Origin: DHVE2 group archaeon
GTDB taxonomy: Archaea; Thermoplasmatota; Thermoplasmata; Thermoplasmatales; Aciduliprofundaceae
Length of the DNA: 13,251 bases
NCBI GenBank assembly: GCA_026986135.1
Contig: JALSPD010000059.1
Coordinates: 1 to 13,251 of the forward strand
Direction: 5' to 3'
In this document: piece after piece, positions 1 to 7,222 of the stretch
Layout of the letters: each line of letters opens with the position of its first letter
How positions within the stretch are numbered: position 1 is the first letter of the stretch
Made by a program: the position numbers and the translations under genes
The notes under the pieces: model-generated
The model's database searches: none
What the model was told of the DNA's origin: nothing
Seen by the model: the letters and a program-made list of their open reading frames with translations, nothing else

Positions 1-2
1 TG

Positions 3-3000
3 CTGAGAGAACCCAGATCCGTATTGAGGACAAGAACAGTGGATGATGAATTCTACGCAAGACAGAATGAAACTGGGAAATGGGTTCTCATAGTCTATCT
101 TGACGGGGACAACAACCTTGGAGATGATAACTCAGAATACGATGTTGGAGATCTAAACGAGATGGAAAGTGTTTACGATGACAGTGATGTCGGATTGTTT
201 GATATTGTGGTTCTCTGGGATCACAAGGGGAGTGCAGATCCCGATACCCATGTCCTCTGGATACGCCATGATGACACGGGCCAGAAAACCACGGATTCAC
301 CAAGCACTGTAAGATCACCTTTGCTTGACACCCATTATCCCCTCCTCGCACACGATTCAGATCATGAACTTTACCTCAGCAACTACCATGTGTTCGTGGA
401 TTTTGTGGAGTGGGTTGTTCACAATTTCCCCGCCGAGCATTACTTCGTGGATATATGGGATCACGGTGGTGGCTATGACGGCGTTGTCTGGGATGATGAT
501 GCGGGAGGTGATTCATGGAGCCATGACCACATCACCCTCGGAGACATGCACGATGCAACCCTCCAGCTTTACAATGACCTGTATCCAACCCTCGGAAGAA
601 CTCTGGATATAATAGGATACGATACCTGCCTTACCAATCATGGTGGTATCCAGTACCACAACAAGATTATGTTTGATTATGTGGGCGCATCCGAGCACAC
701 TGAAGGCGGCTACGGGTGGTCATATGATACGGTTCTAAGCGAAATGGTATCCACACAGGGTGAAATAACCGCAGACAAACAGGCCTACAACCTTGCGTAC
801 CATGTTAACGATGATGGTGGCATCGTCACATACGCGGTAATAAACACCACACTATGGGATTACAGGTGGATGCCTGCCTACAACGCCCTTGCTCAGGCGA
901 TGAAGCATAAAGCGGGCAGTGAGAACAAAGCCATAAAGGATGCTTTCAGCAATTCCGCCGACGCAGACGGAACCTACTGGACCACAGCACATGATTACTG
1001 GGATATGGTAAACAATCACATCATTGGAGATGGTGAGATATCAGATTCCACCATTCTCTACTGGGCCCACAGGCTCGTGGAGAATATGACCAGAAACTCC
1101 GGCTCCTACTCTCCAGGAAAGCTTATTCCATACTCCCAGGACACGGACACCAGCGGGAAGAAACTTATGATGGCTGATAGCACCGACAGCTCCGAGATAG
1201 GAAACCATAAAGATGAGGCATGGATATTTGTTGAGAATGAATGGGATGAGATGGTCTCGCAGGTTAATGCGGGTAGTGATGTGAACAATAATCCGCCAAC
1301 GGTGGAGATAACCAGTCCTGGAGATAATGCAAATGTGGCAAGAACCGCGGGAACTTTAAGAATAGAGGGCACTGCGGCGGATTCAGACGGCTCCGTGCAG
1401 AAGGTTCAGGTGAAGATTGATCGCGGGTACTGGCAGGATGCCACGGGAACTGATTCGTGGTACTATGACTGGGACATATCCAATGTCCCCTATGGCTGGC
1501 ACCACATAATGGTTCGTGCCTTTGACGGTGAGGACTTTTCTTGGGATTGGAAATCAATTGATGTGGAAATAATAGAGAGCGCAGTGGATTTGACAGTTAG
1601 TGGAATATCACTTTCATCATCGCAGGTGAACGAGGGAGATATTCTCGGGATTCAGGCATCGGTAAAAAATGTTGGTGATGTGGACGTTGATGGGGTATAT
1701 GTGGGCTTCTACTATGATTCAATTTCCCCTGAGCACCACATAGGAAATGTTTCCCTTGGCTCACTTTCGGTTGGTGAAACAAAGGATGCTCAAATCTCGT
1801 GGGATACCACGAACCACTCTGGAAATCATATAATAATTGCGATGGTGGACCCAGGGAATACCATAGCAGAGAAAAACGAAAACAACAATACTGCAAATGC
1901 CACAGTAAAAATTGTTGGATACGGGGTAGCTCTGGATGTTGATCAAAAAGTAAAGGGTGTTAAAGCAGGGGAAGGTATTAATTACACCCTCACAGTGAAG
2001 AACACTGGCACTGAGTCAGACATAATAAACGTTTATGCGGATGACCCACCTGCAGGATGGAATGTAACCATATACCAGAATTCTTTCTCTCTTAATCCTG
2101 GAGAAAGTGGATCCACCATTCTCCGCGTCACCGCCCCTGCAAATGCAACCGCTGGAGAAATGGCAAAGATTACTGTTTGGGCCCAGAGCAGCGGAGACCA
2201 GTCAAAGAAGGACACAGTAAATGTGACCACCAAGGTAATCGTGGTGGAAATCACATCAATGCATGTATTTTCAAATATAGAGGCAGTTATCAATTTCACC
2301 ACCTCAACAAATGTAAGTACATACATAGAGTATGGAATAGGCCCATCCCTTTTGAATATGAAAACAGCCGAAGATTCATCAGGAACAAACCATGAATTTG
2401 CAATTCAGAACCTTACTCCTGGTGTAAATTATTACTTCAGGATTCATATGAATGACGGATCTTCTGAGATTTTCAGCGAGATATACAATTTCACTCCAAG
2501 CGGGGCCAATGATCTTGAGGAAAACGATAATCCAGAGAAAATGTATGATTGGCTCCTTTTTGGATGGGATAACTCATCTGGAGTGCCAGATCCTGCAACA
2601 TCACTATGGCAGCTTGGAACACCCAGCGCGGGTCCAGGAAATGCCCATTCAGGCACGCGGGTATTTGCAACAGATCTGGCAGGAGATTACGGCGTTGATA
2701 ACCATATTGATGCACTGGTGCTGCCATGGGTTGATGCCACAAACGCCACCTGGCTAACCCTATCCTTCTACGCGTGGTATGATCTTGAAAAGAGCTACGA
2801 TGGAGTTGTTGTTAAATACCAGAATGACGAATCTTCCGAATGGCATATTCTTGACATTGACAATAAAGCAGGCCAGTATGATGAGACAATTTCAACGAGT
2901 TACAGCAGCGATATAGGCGGCCATTACGCATTCACTGGAACCTCCAACGGCTGGATATTGAAAAATTTCAACACCTCTGCAATTGGTGGCTCTGATGCCA

Positions 3001-3443
3001 GCAACATACTGGGACACAAGGTCAGGTTCATTATCTACTTTGCAAGTGATAGCTCACAAAACGCATACTACGGTATGGCTGTGGATGACCTGAGAATATC
3101 AATGGGCATTCCAAAGTACCACATATACGGGTATGTGCGAGATTCTTCTGGCAACGGAGTTCCAGGCGCCAAAGTGTGGGTAAACAACACAGATCTTGGA
3201 ATTTCCCTAGTAACCACCACGGATACAAATGGTTTCTATGAGATATACACACACAACGGCAGAAGCGGAGATGATATTGAGGTGGAGAGTGTATCATCAG
3301 GATACAGGGGCACAAATTCAAGCACCCTGGATAAAGAGACGGAAATAGACATAACATTAACTGCAATTCCTGAACTGAATCCAATTATTGTTTCTGCTTT
3401 TGCACTCTCGGCAATTTTTGTATGGATAAGAAGAAAATATTGA
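3..3443 (+). CDS. Clostripain-family (peptidase C11) multidomain surface protease, 5'-partial
   Basis: This is a predicted extracellular cysteine protease. The frame is open to the left edge without a stop, so the true start and probably a signal peptide lie outside the window. A TTG at 24 is only the first start-like codon; numbering below counts from it. The catalytic domain spans about residues 15-400, with the C11 signatures VLIVYLDGDNNL, a His in WDHGGG (H147) and a Cys in YDTC (C202), the expected His/Cys dyad. A chain of beta domains follows: Ig-like (~421-515), CARDB-like (~520-632), NEW3-like (~634-744), FN3-like (~740-826), a jelly-roll/MAM-like region (~829-1029) and a carboxypeptidase-regulatory-like domain (~1031-1114). 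The tail has IPELNPII, a hydrophobic helix and RRKY, which fits a membrane anchor or PEF-CTERM-like sorting signal. Many N-x-S/T sites suggest a glycosylated surface protein. The family call is strong; boundaries of the beta domains are by eye. No partner gene is adjacent. Confidence 0.9.
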   Translation: MREPRSVLRTRTVDDEFYARQNETGKWVLIVYLDGDNNLGDDNSEYDVGDLNEMESVYDDSDVGLFDIVVLWDHKGSADPDTHVLWIRHDDTGQKTTDSPSTVRSPLLDTHYPLLAHDSDHELYLSNYHVFVDFVEWVVHNFPAEHYFVDIWDHGGGYDGVVWDDDAGGDSWSHDHITLGDMHDATLQLYNDLYPTLGRTLDIIGYDTCLTNHGGIQYHNKIMFDYVGASEHTEGGYGWSYDTVLSEMVSTQGEITADKQAYNLAYHVNDDGGIVTYAVINTTLWDYRWMPAYNALAQAMKHKAGSENKAIKDAFSNSADADGTYWTTAHDYWDMVNNHIIGDGEISDSTILYWAHRLVENMTRNSGSYSPGKLIPYSQDTDTSGKKLMMADSTDSSEIGNHKDEAWIFVENEWDEMVSQVNAGSDVNNNPPTVEITSPGDNANVARTAGTLRIEGTAADSDGSVQKVQVKIDRGYWQDATGTDSWYYDWDISNVPYGWHHIMVRAFDGEDFSWDWKSIDVEIIESAVDLTVSGISLSSSQVNEGDILGIQASVKNVGDVDVDGVYVGFYYDSISPEHHIGNVSLGSLSVGETKDAQISWDTTNHSGNHIIIAMVDPGNTIAEKNENNNTANATVKIVGYGVALDVDQKVKGVKAGEGINYTLTVKNTGTESDIINVYADDPPAGWNVTIYQNSFSLNPGESGSTILRVTAPANATAGEMAKITVWAQSSGDQSKKDTVNVTTKVIVVEITSMHVFSNIEAVINFTTSTNVSTYIEYGIGPSLLNMKTAEDSSGTNHEFAIQNLTPGVNYYFRIHMNDGSSEIFSEIYNFTPSGANDLEENDNPEKMYDWLLFGWDNSSGVPDPATSLWQLGTPSAGPGNAHSGTRVFATDLAGDYGVDNHIDALVLPWVDATNATWLTLSFYAWYDLEKSYDGVVVKYQNDESSEWHILDIDNKAGQYDETISTSYSSDIGGHYAFTGTSNGWILKNFNTSAIGGSDASNILGHKVRFIIYFASDSSQNAYYGMAVDDLRISMGIPKYHIYGYVRDSSGNGVPGAKVWVNNTDLGISLVTTTDTNGFYEIYTHNGRSGDDIEVESVSSGYRGTNSSTLDKETEIDITLTAIPELNPIIVSAFALSAIFVWIRRKY

Positions 3444-3470
3444 TTTTACTTATTTCCATCTTCATTTTTT
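3441..3470 (+). terminator. T-rich tract at the 3' end of the protease gene
   Basis: The stop codon at 3441-3443 is followed by repeated T runs (TTTTACTTATTT and then TTTTTT at 3465-3470) with no clear hairpin. Archaeal RNA polymerase terminates at oligo-T tracts on the non-template strand, so this could end the protease transcript. The convergent DUF998 gene stops at 3462, so the tract overlaps its last codons. Inferred from composition only. Confidence 0.4.
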
Positions 3471-4025
3471 GAACAAAAGCATCCACAATATTATGACGTA
3501 TCCCCCGAACAGTTCAGCGAATGCAAATCCAAGGATATGATAGTTAAAGTATATTCCGTACGACGCAATGGTTAGGCTCAGTATTAAAATCCCCAAAATT
3601 TTATTGCCATGAAAAATCTCAGATTTGCACCACAGGAACATGGCTATGGTAGATATCAGGAAAAAACTTATCGCAAAGAAGTTATGGTACTGTGTTCCCT
3701 TGGGAAATACACCGATGCACAGAAACATGATAAGGGATACAAAAAACACTGCTGCAGAGAGTCTTCTGAATGTATCCTCTGCGGAGTGAATGAAATAACC
3801 TGTAAAGCCAATAAAGAAGAAAATTGATGAAATTATAACGCCCGCATTGAAAATGTATCCTTTGGAATCACCTATGCGTCCAAGATCACTCACAGATTGA
3901 TTTGGGGAAAACACATTGAACCCTGGATGAACATACACAGATATTGCAAGGAATGCCGTAAAAAAGATTGCCCCAACTATATTGAACATTTCCGCATAAT
4001 TGCATAGCTTCTTTGCGGAACCCAT
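3462..4025 (-). CDS. DUF998-family integral membrane protein
   Basis: This 187-residue protein is almost entirely membrane-embedded, with about six hydrophobic helices (roughly 14-32, 58-78, 88-107, 114-132, 142-158, 163-184). Two features recall the DUF998 family: the motif PNQSVSDLGR (41-50) followed by IFN (58-60), and a VFP motif (106-108) with a His at 114. The biochemical role of DUF998 is not established and nothing here reveals a substrate. The ATG at 4025 is directly preceded by GGG but has no convincing Shine-Dalgarno. A TATA-like TTATAAAAGG at 4065-4074, inside the end of the MarC gene, would give a leader of about 20 nt. The gene is therefore probably transcribed on its own as well as by read-through from MarC. 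It converges with the protease gene, 18 bp away. Confidence 0.72.
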   Translation of the reverse strand: MGSAKKLCNYAEMFNIVGAIFFTAFLAISVYVHPGFNVFSPNQSVSDLGRIGDSKGYIFNAGVIISSIFFFIGFTGYFIHSAEDTFRRLSAAVFFVSLIMFLCIGVFPKGTQYHNFFAISFFLISTIAMFLWCKSEIFHGNKILGILILSLTIASYGIYFNYHILGFAFAELFGGYVIILWMLLFKK

Positions 4026-4064
4026 CCCAATGTTATCATGTATCCCGAGAATAAAAACTTAACT

Positions 4065-4074
4065 CCTTTTATAA
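4065..4074 (-). promoter_or_regulatory. TATA box for the DUF998 gene
   Basis: The reverse strand reads TTATAAAAGG just after the MarC stop codon. An archaeal start site about 25 nt downstream would fall near 4045, some 20 nt before the DUF998 ATG. Inferred from consensus and spacing. Confidence 0.45.
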
Positions 4075-4077
4075 CCA

Positions 4078-4701
4078 TCAAAGCCCAAAATAAAGAGATA
4101 TCCCATCAAGGATGTACTGTATTGCAAACGCCGTAACCAGCAAACCCATCACCCTTGTAAAGGCACGTGCCCCTTTGTCACCAAGTATTCTAGAAATATA
4201 GTTACCCCCCAGGAAAAGCATGGCTGTGATCAAAATAACACTCACTATTGCCACTGCCACTTCAACTGCTCCACCAGGAGTGGTCCCGTATTTCTCCATG
4301 AGAATTATGGCAAGGGATATAGCCCCAGGCCCAGCGAGCATGGGGGTTCCCAGAGGCACTATGGCAATATCTCCTGTTTCCTCATGAAACTTCACTTTTT
4401 TTCTTGTGCTTCTTGGCTTATCGCCCTCTCTTACCATCTCAATACCAACCAAAATCATTAGCACTCCACCAGCAATCATCAATGCAGCAATACTGATTCC
4501 AAAAAAATCAAGGATGTATATCCCTATGAATTGAAAAAACAATAAAAGAGCAACCGCGGTAATTGATGCGTCTCTAACAATTCTCCTTTTCTCACGCTCA
4601 CCAAGACCGGTGGTGAACGAAATATACAATGGAAGAGAGGCAATGGGATCAATCACCGCAAAAAGAGGTACGAAAATATGGAGAAAATCGTTTAAATTCA
4701 T
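4078..4701 (-). CDS. MarC-family (UPF0056) integral membrane protein
   Basis: This is a 207-residue, six-helix membrane protein of the MarC/UPF0056 family, a normal length for it. Two family marks are visible in repeated positions: IDPIASLP in the first half (17-24) and GTPMLAGPGAISL in the second (118-130), reflecting the internal inverted duplication. A charged cytoplasmic loop (about 90-110) separates the halves. MarC was once linked to multiple antibiotic resistance in enterobacteria, but that link was withdrawn and the transported substrate is unknown. A transporter-like role is inference. The ATG lies 5 nt after the UPF0147 stop without a clear Shine-Dalgarno, so it is probably translated by coupling as the third gene of a RAM-UPF0147-MarC operon. 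Confidence 0.88.
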   Translation of the reverse strand: MNLNDFLHIFVPLFAVIDPIASLPLYISFTTGLGEREKRRIVRDASITAVALLLFFQFIGIYILDFFGISIAALMIAGGVLMILVGIEMVREGDKPRSTRKKVKFHEETGDIAIVPLGTPMLAGPGAISLAIILMEKYGTTPGGAVEVAVAIVSVILITAMLFLGGNYISRILGDKGARAFTRVMGLLVTAFAIQYILDGISLYFGL

Positions 4702-4706
4702 GTTAA

Positions 4707-4979
4707 TCAGGATGAGAGCATCTTTGAGAGCGTTTCAAGTTTTCCCATAGCCATATACACAACCGTTCTTCCGTGAACAGGTATGTTGGGATCATTTGCT
4801 ATCTCGTCCAGCTCAAATATGGCGCTTGCAACCCGCACATCCATGGGTTTGCTCTCGTCAACCAGTGTCTCCTTTGCATGGGTTATACTCCTCCTTATGT
4901 TTCTGGGTATGGATGTATCTTCTATCATTTCTTCCAGTATGGCTATTATTTCCTGATACAGCTTTTCCTTCTCGTCCAT
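4707..4979 (-). CDS. UPF0147 family small helical protein
   Basis: This 90-residue, all-helical, soluble protein matches the archaeal UPF0147 family, for example IPRNIRRSITHAKETL and DEIANDPNIPVHGRTVVY. The function is unknown; the alternating charged and hydrophobic pattern suggests a helical bundle that may bind a partner. The frame could be extended to a TTG at 4997. The ATG at 4979 is preferred because GAGGTGGTG (4983-4991) precedes it at Shine-Dalgarno distance, and because the TTG would start inside the upstream gene's last codons. With this start it lies 10 nt after the RAM-protein stop and 5 nt before MarC, in a tight operon. Confidence 0.85.
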   Translation of the reverse strand: MDEKEKLYQEIIAILEEMIEDTSIPRNIRRSITHAKETLVDESKPMDVRVASAIFELDEIANDPNIPVHGRTVVYMAMGKLETLSKMLSS

Positions 4980-4982
4980 AAT

Positions 4983-4991
4983 CACCACCTC
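4983..4991 (-). promoter_or_regulatory. Shine-Dalgarno deciding the UPF0147 start
   Basis: GAGGTGGTG on the reverse strand overlaps the stop codon of the RAM-domain gene and lies 3-6 nt before the ATG at 4979. It supports that ATG over the in-frame TTG at 4997. Confidence 0.6.
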
Positions 4992-5295
4992 ACTCAAACT
5001 TTATTCCCCTCTCTTTGTAGGTGCTTACAACCATCATGGTTTCAGTTTTGGTAATTCCCTTCAGCTTGGAGATCTCGTTAAGGATAAAGTTCTTCAGGTC
5101 AGAATATTTAAGAAATTTAACCTTCAGGAAAATATCGTAGTCCCCAGTTGTGAGAAACACATCCTCAACATTGTTATAAGAGACAAGCGCTCTGGACACA
5201 TTTTCAATTTCTGCAGTGTCGCACGTAATACCTATCAAAGCAGTTACTATGTGCTCTCCGTAATATTCATCCATAATTGCATCAGCGTTTTCCAT
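4990..5295 (-). CDS. Stand-alone Lrp/AsnC-type RAM (ligand-binding) domain protein
   Basis: About 101 residues form a single RAM-type alpha/beta domain: HIVTALIGITCD, then VSRALVSYNNVEDVFLTTGDYDI, the typical effector-binding GDYD turn, and KGITKTETMMVVS at the end. There is no helix-turn-helix, so the protein cannot bind DNA alone by the usual Lrp route. In archaea such proteins may sense amino acids or co-assemble with full-length Lrp paralogues (family knowledge). An ATG at 5328 is in frame, but it overlaps the TATA-like sequence at 5326-5338. The ATG at 5295 is preferred: the start site predicted from that TATA falls near 5307, and GGTGATC precedes 5295 by 3 nt. It is the first gene of the RAM-UPF0147-MarC operon, which suggests a shared, possibly nutrient-related role. 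Confidence 0.8.
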   Translation of the reverse strand: MENADAIMDEYYGEHIVTALIGITCDTAEIENVSRALVSYNNVEDVFLTTGDYDIFLKVKFLKYSDLKNFILNEISKLKGITKTETMMVVSTYKERGIKFE

Positions 5296-5325
5296 GGTGA
5301 TCACCGAAAAGAGAATACTCCACCA

Positions 5326-5338
5326 CATATTTATATTT
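5326..5338 (-). promoter_or_regulatory. TATA box for the RAM-UPF0147-MarC operon
   Basis: The reverse strand reads AAATATAAATATG, with a TATAAATA core. Start about 26 nt downstream would be near 5307, giving a short leader that contains GGTGATC before the ATG at 5295. Confidence 0.5.
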
Positions 5339-5392
5339 TTTACAATCCCTCTTTAAATAATAATTTGCTCAGCCACATTCTATTGCGATAGG

Positions 5393-5400
5393 ATTAAATA
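5393..5400 (+). promoter_or_regulatory. TATA box for the Cas4-like gene (leaderless)
   Basis: ATTAAATA is centred about 26 nt before the GTG start at 5423, the distance at which archaeal transcription usually begins. A leaderless mRNA starting at the GTG is predicted. The 127-bp gap holds this promoter and the divergent RAM-operon promoter. Confidence 0.55.
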
Positions 5401-5422
5401 GTTATTATTACATATTTGACCT

Positions 5423-6391
5423 GTGCGTTATATTTCTGCAGGAGACATTGAAAAATATTCGTACTGTCCTCTTAGCTGGTGGCTAAGCAGAAAGGAGAAA
5501 CATGTGGAGAGCGAGGGTGTAAAAAAGCACCGTAAAATAGGTAAGAAAGCCGAAGAGGGTATGAAAGAAATAAAAAGGATACGCGAGTTTGAAAGGGATG
5601 TGCTTTATTTTGCATCTGGGGCTACCATGGTATCCCTCGTGGGCGTGGCCATGCTATACTCCTCATATGCAATTGCCATTGCATTCCATATCACCGCAAT
5701 ATTCTGGCTGCTTGCTGCACTTTATCTCCTGTGGAATTCTGGTAGATATGAAACCCTGTGGAGTGAGGCATATCACAGAATGATGGTTGTTATCCCAATA
5801 ATAGCAACTTTACTCTCAATACTCTCCGTATCTTTTCTAATAGAGCCAAATTATTTTCTTGGTTATTCCTTAGAAATAGCATCTTTATTATGGCTCATTG
5901 TTGCCACTTTTTTCTTTTACAAGATGCTGAAAAGCGAAATCAGATATTCTAAAATAAGAAAAGAACTCCATCTGCCTGACGGGGAGATAATCTATGTGGA
6001 TGACCTGGAGAGATCACCCATACTTAAAAGTGAAAAATACGGATTATGGGGTAGACCGGACATCCTCTTAAAGGTGGGTGAAGATTACATACCCGTTGAA
6101 ATAAAGACCGGACGTGTGCCACGGGGACCCCATTTTTCCCACATAATGCAACTTACTGCATACATGCTTCTCGTGGAGGAGAACTACAAAGCACCGCCTT
6201 ACGGTCTACTAAAATACGGAAGTTACATTTTCAGAATTGATTACGATGAATCCCTTAAGAGAATTCTTCTTGAAAAGGTTGATGAGATGAGAAAAGCACT
6301 TGAAACCGGAGAGGTCCACAGAAATCACAATCGTCCGGGAAAATGCAGACACTGCTCTCGTCGTGATATCTGTCCTGAAAGACTGGAATGA
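5423..6391 (+). CDS. Cas4-like RecB-family nuclease with a four-helix membrane insert
   Basis: This 322-residue protein has the full set of Cas4-type residues. They are Cys15 in SAGDIEKYSYCPLSWWL, the catalytic series D213 (GRPDILL), E226-x-K228 (PVEIKTG) and Q243/Y247 (QLTAY), and a C-terminal C308-x2-C311-x5-C317. The four Cys should bind an iron-sulphur cluster and the PD-(D/E)XK site should bind metal and cut DNA (family knowledge). Unlike CRISPR Cas4 (about 200 residues), it has an insert of roughly 60-170 with four hydrophobic helices (about 60-83, 87-105, 119-140, 147-168), so the nuclease is predicted to face the cytoplasm at the membrane. No cas1, cas2 or repeat array is present, so a CRISPR role is not indicated; DNA repair or processing is possible. 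The GTG start sits 26 nt after a TATA box. It converges with the FeoC-like gene, 11 bp away. Confidence 0.85.
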   Translation: MRYISAGDIEKYSYCPLSWWLSRKEKHVESEGVKKHRKIGKKAEEGMKEIKRIREFERDVLYFASGATMVSLVGVAMLYSSYAIAIAFHITAIFWLLAALYLLWNSGRYETLWSEAYHRMMVVIPIIATLLSILSVSFLIEPNYFLGYSLEIASLLWLIVATFFFYKMLKSEIRYSKIRKELHLPDGEIIYVDDLERSPILKSEKYGLWGRPDILLKVGEDYIPVEIKTGRVPRGPHFSHIMQLTAYMLLVEENYKAPPYGLLKYGSYIFRIDYDESLKRILLEKVDEMRKALETGEVHRNHNRPGKCRHCSRRDICPERLE

Positions 6392-6402
6392 AAAGAGTAA
6401 TA

Positions 6403-6648
6403 TCAGCATCCCCCCACACGTCTTCCCTTTTCAGTGAGGAAAAAAACACGATAATTTCGTTTTGAGCAAATTTTATTGAGGGGGCATGTTGAACACACGC
6501 CTCTGTTTTCTCTCTCTCCATGAGTGAGATATCCCATCCGCACCATGTTCTCCATCATGGCTATAAGCGCTGAGGGTTCCATCTTTAGCTCTTCAGCTAT
6601 TTCTGCTATTGTCTTTCCCTCGCACATTAAACGTAGAACTTCACGAAT
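6403..6648 (-). CDS. FeoC-like winged-helix protein with Cys cluster
   Basis: This is the last gene of the Feo operon. It encodes a winged-helix domain (IREVLRLMCEGKTIAEIAEE, then a recognition helix ending MVRMGYL) followed by C52-x2-C55-x5-C61, as in FeoC proteins that bind an iron-sulphur cluster and control or stabilise FeoB. The first ordinary start codon, ATG at 6627, would remove the first HTH helix and has no ribosome site. An in-frame ATT at 6648 lies 6 nt after GGAGGGAGG and restores the helix, giving 81 residues, so it is chosen here. It overlaps the preceding gene's stop by 8 nt. If ATT is not used, the product is 74 residues. Extra Cys occur at 9 and at the very C-terminus (GGC). 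It could act as a regulator of the operon or as a FeoB partner. The family call is good; the start is inferred. Confidence 0.75.
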   Translation of the reverse strand: MREVLRLMCEGKTIAEIAEELKMEPSALIAMMENMVRMGYLTHGERENRGVCSTCPLNKICSKRNYRVFFLTEKGRRVGGC

Positions 6649-7222
6649 CGTATGCCTCCCTCCTGAATAGATCTCTGTGCCAGTATGGTATAAGGGCAGG
6701 AAAAGTAAGAAGGATTAGGACTATTGCAGGTATAACACCCGTGGTGTATGGAGCGCAACTCTCTCCTATACAGTTAATGTAATAATCAAAAACATCTGCC
6801 AGGAGTATTATTATCTTCAAAGCTGAATATGATATTAGGAGACCTATACCAACCAGATAGAAAGAAAGACCGGAATACAGCAGGTTTATAGAATCCCTGA
6901 GTGATGCGAAAAGGAGTATGGATATAAGAAGAAGGATAAAAGCATCCATCACATCCCCCGAGAGATCAATGTATTCATGGGATACCACCATGATCCCAAG
7001 AGAGAGTAGAAAAGTCAAAAAGGAAAATATTAAAAGATACCTGGGGTTGATTTTCTTTACATAAAGAAAGGGCAGAAGAGAGAGTATTGAAAATGATATC
7101 AGAAAGAAGGGTGTGTGGCCCGTAATCATATTAGATACTATCGCTGCGGAGAAGTAGGCGGATACGGATGCAAGTCCCTGGGAATAAAGAATGGCTATTA
7201 TGATCTTGCTTTCATTTTTCAT
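6641..7222 (-). CDS. Unrecognised six-helix membrane protein of the Feo operon
   Basis: I do not recognise the family of this 193-residue protein. It has about six hydrophobic helices (roughly 6-31, 38-55, 62-81, 91-108, 116-145, 163-181) with short loops. A loop before the last helix holds two Cys (YINCIGESC). The ends are Lys/Arg-rich inside, with WHRDLFRRE near the C-terminus. Its ATG overlaps the feoB stop as ATGA, and its own stop overlaps the feoC-like start, so it is translationally coupled between the two. That position suggests an accessory role in iron transport or FeoB assembly, but the sequence shows no metal motif beyond the Cys pair. GGGGGTGGG shortly before the ATG may help initiation. 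Confidence 0.75.
   Translation of the reverse strand: MKNESKIIIAILYSQGLASVSAYFSAAIVSNMITGHTPFFLISFSILSLLPFLYVKKINPRYLLIFSFLTFLLSLGIMVVSHEYIDLSGDVMDAFILLLISILLFASLRDSINLLYSGLSFYLVGIGLLISYSALKIIILLADVFDYYINCIGESCAPYTTGVIPAIVLILLTFPALIPYWHRDLFRREAYDS
6655..6663 (-). promoter_or_regulatory. Strong Shine-Dalgarno before the FeoC-like gene
   Basis: GGAGGGAGG on the reverse strand lies within the last codons of the upstream membrane-protein gene. The only in-frame codon at proper distance that could initiate is ATT at 6646-6648. The out-of-frame GTG at 6642-6644 does not open a useful frame. Confidence 0.6.

Noticed and set aside
24..26. TTG at 24 as the start of the protease gene
   Set aside because: The frame is open to the window edge and no signal peptide follows this TTG, so the gene very probably starts upstream.
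2033..2326. Reverse-strand open frame of 97 residues inside the protease gene
   Set aside because: It lies fully antisense to the conserved protease frame and has no recognisable domain.
3609..3827. + strand open frame inside the DUF998 gene
   Set aside because: The product is low-complexity and charged, without promoter or homology signs; the membrane-protein frame on the other strand explains the region.
5326..5328. ATG at 5328 as start of the RAM-domain gene
   Set aside because: It lies within the TATA-like box, and the extra residues MWWSILFSVIT are not part of a RAM domain. ATG 5295 has a Shine-Dalgarno.
6337..6500. Same C-x2-C-x5-C spacing in the Cas4-like and FeoC-like proteins encoded tail to tail here
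   Set aside because: The flanking residues and DNA differ and each motif is typical of its own family, so it is taken as coincidence and not a shared repeat.
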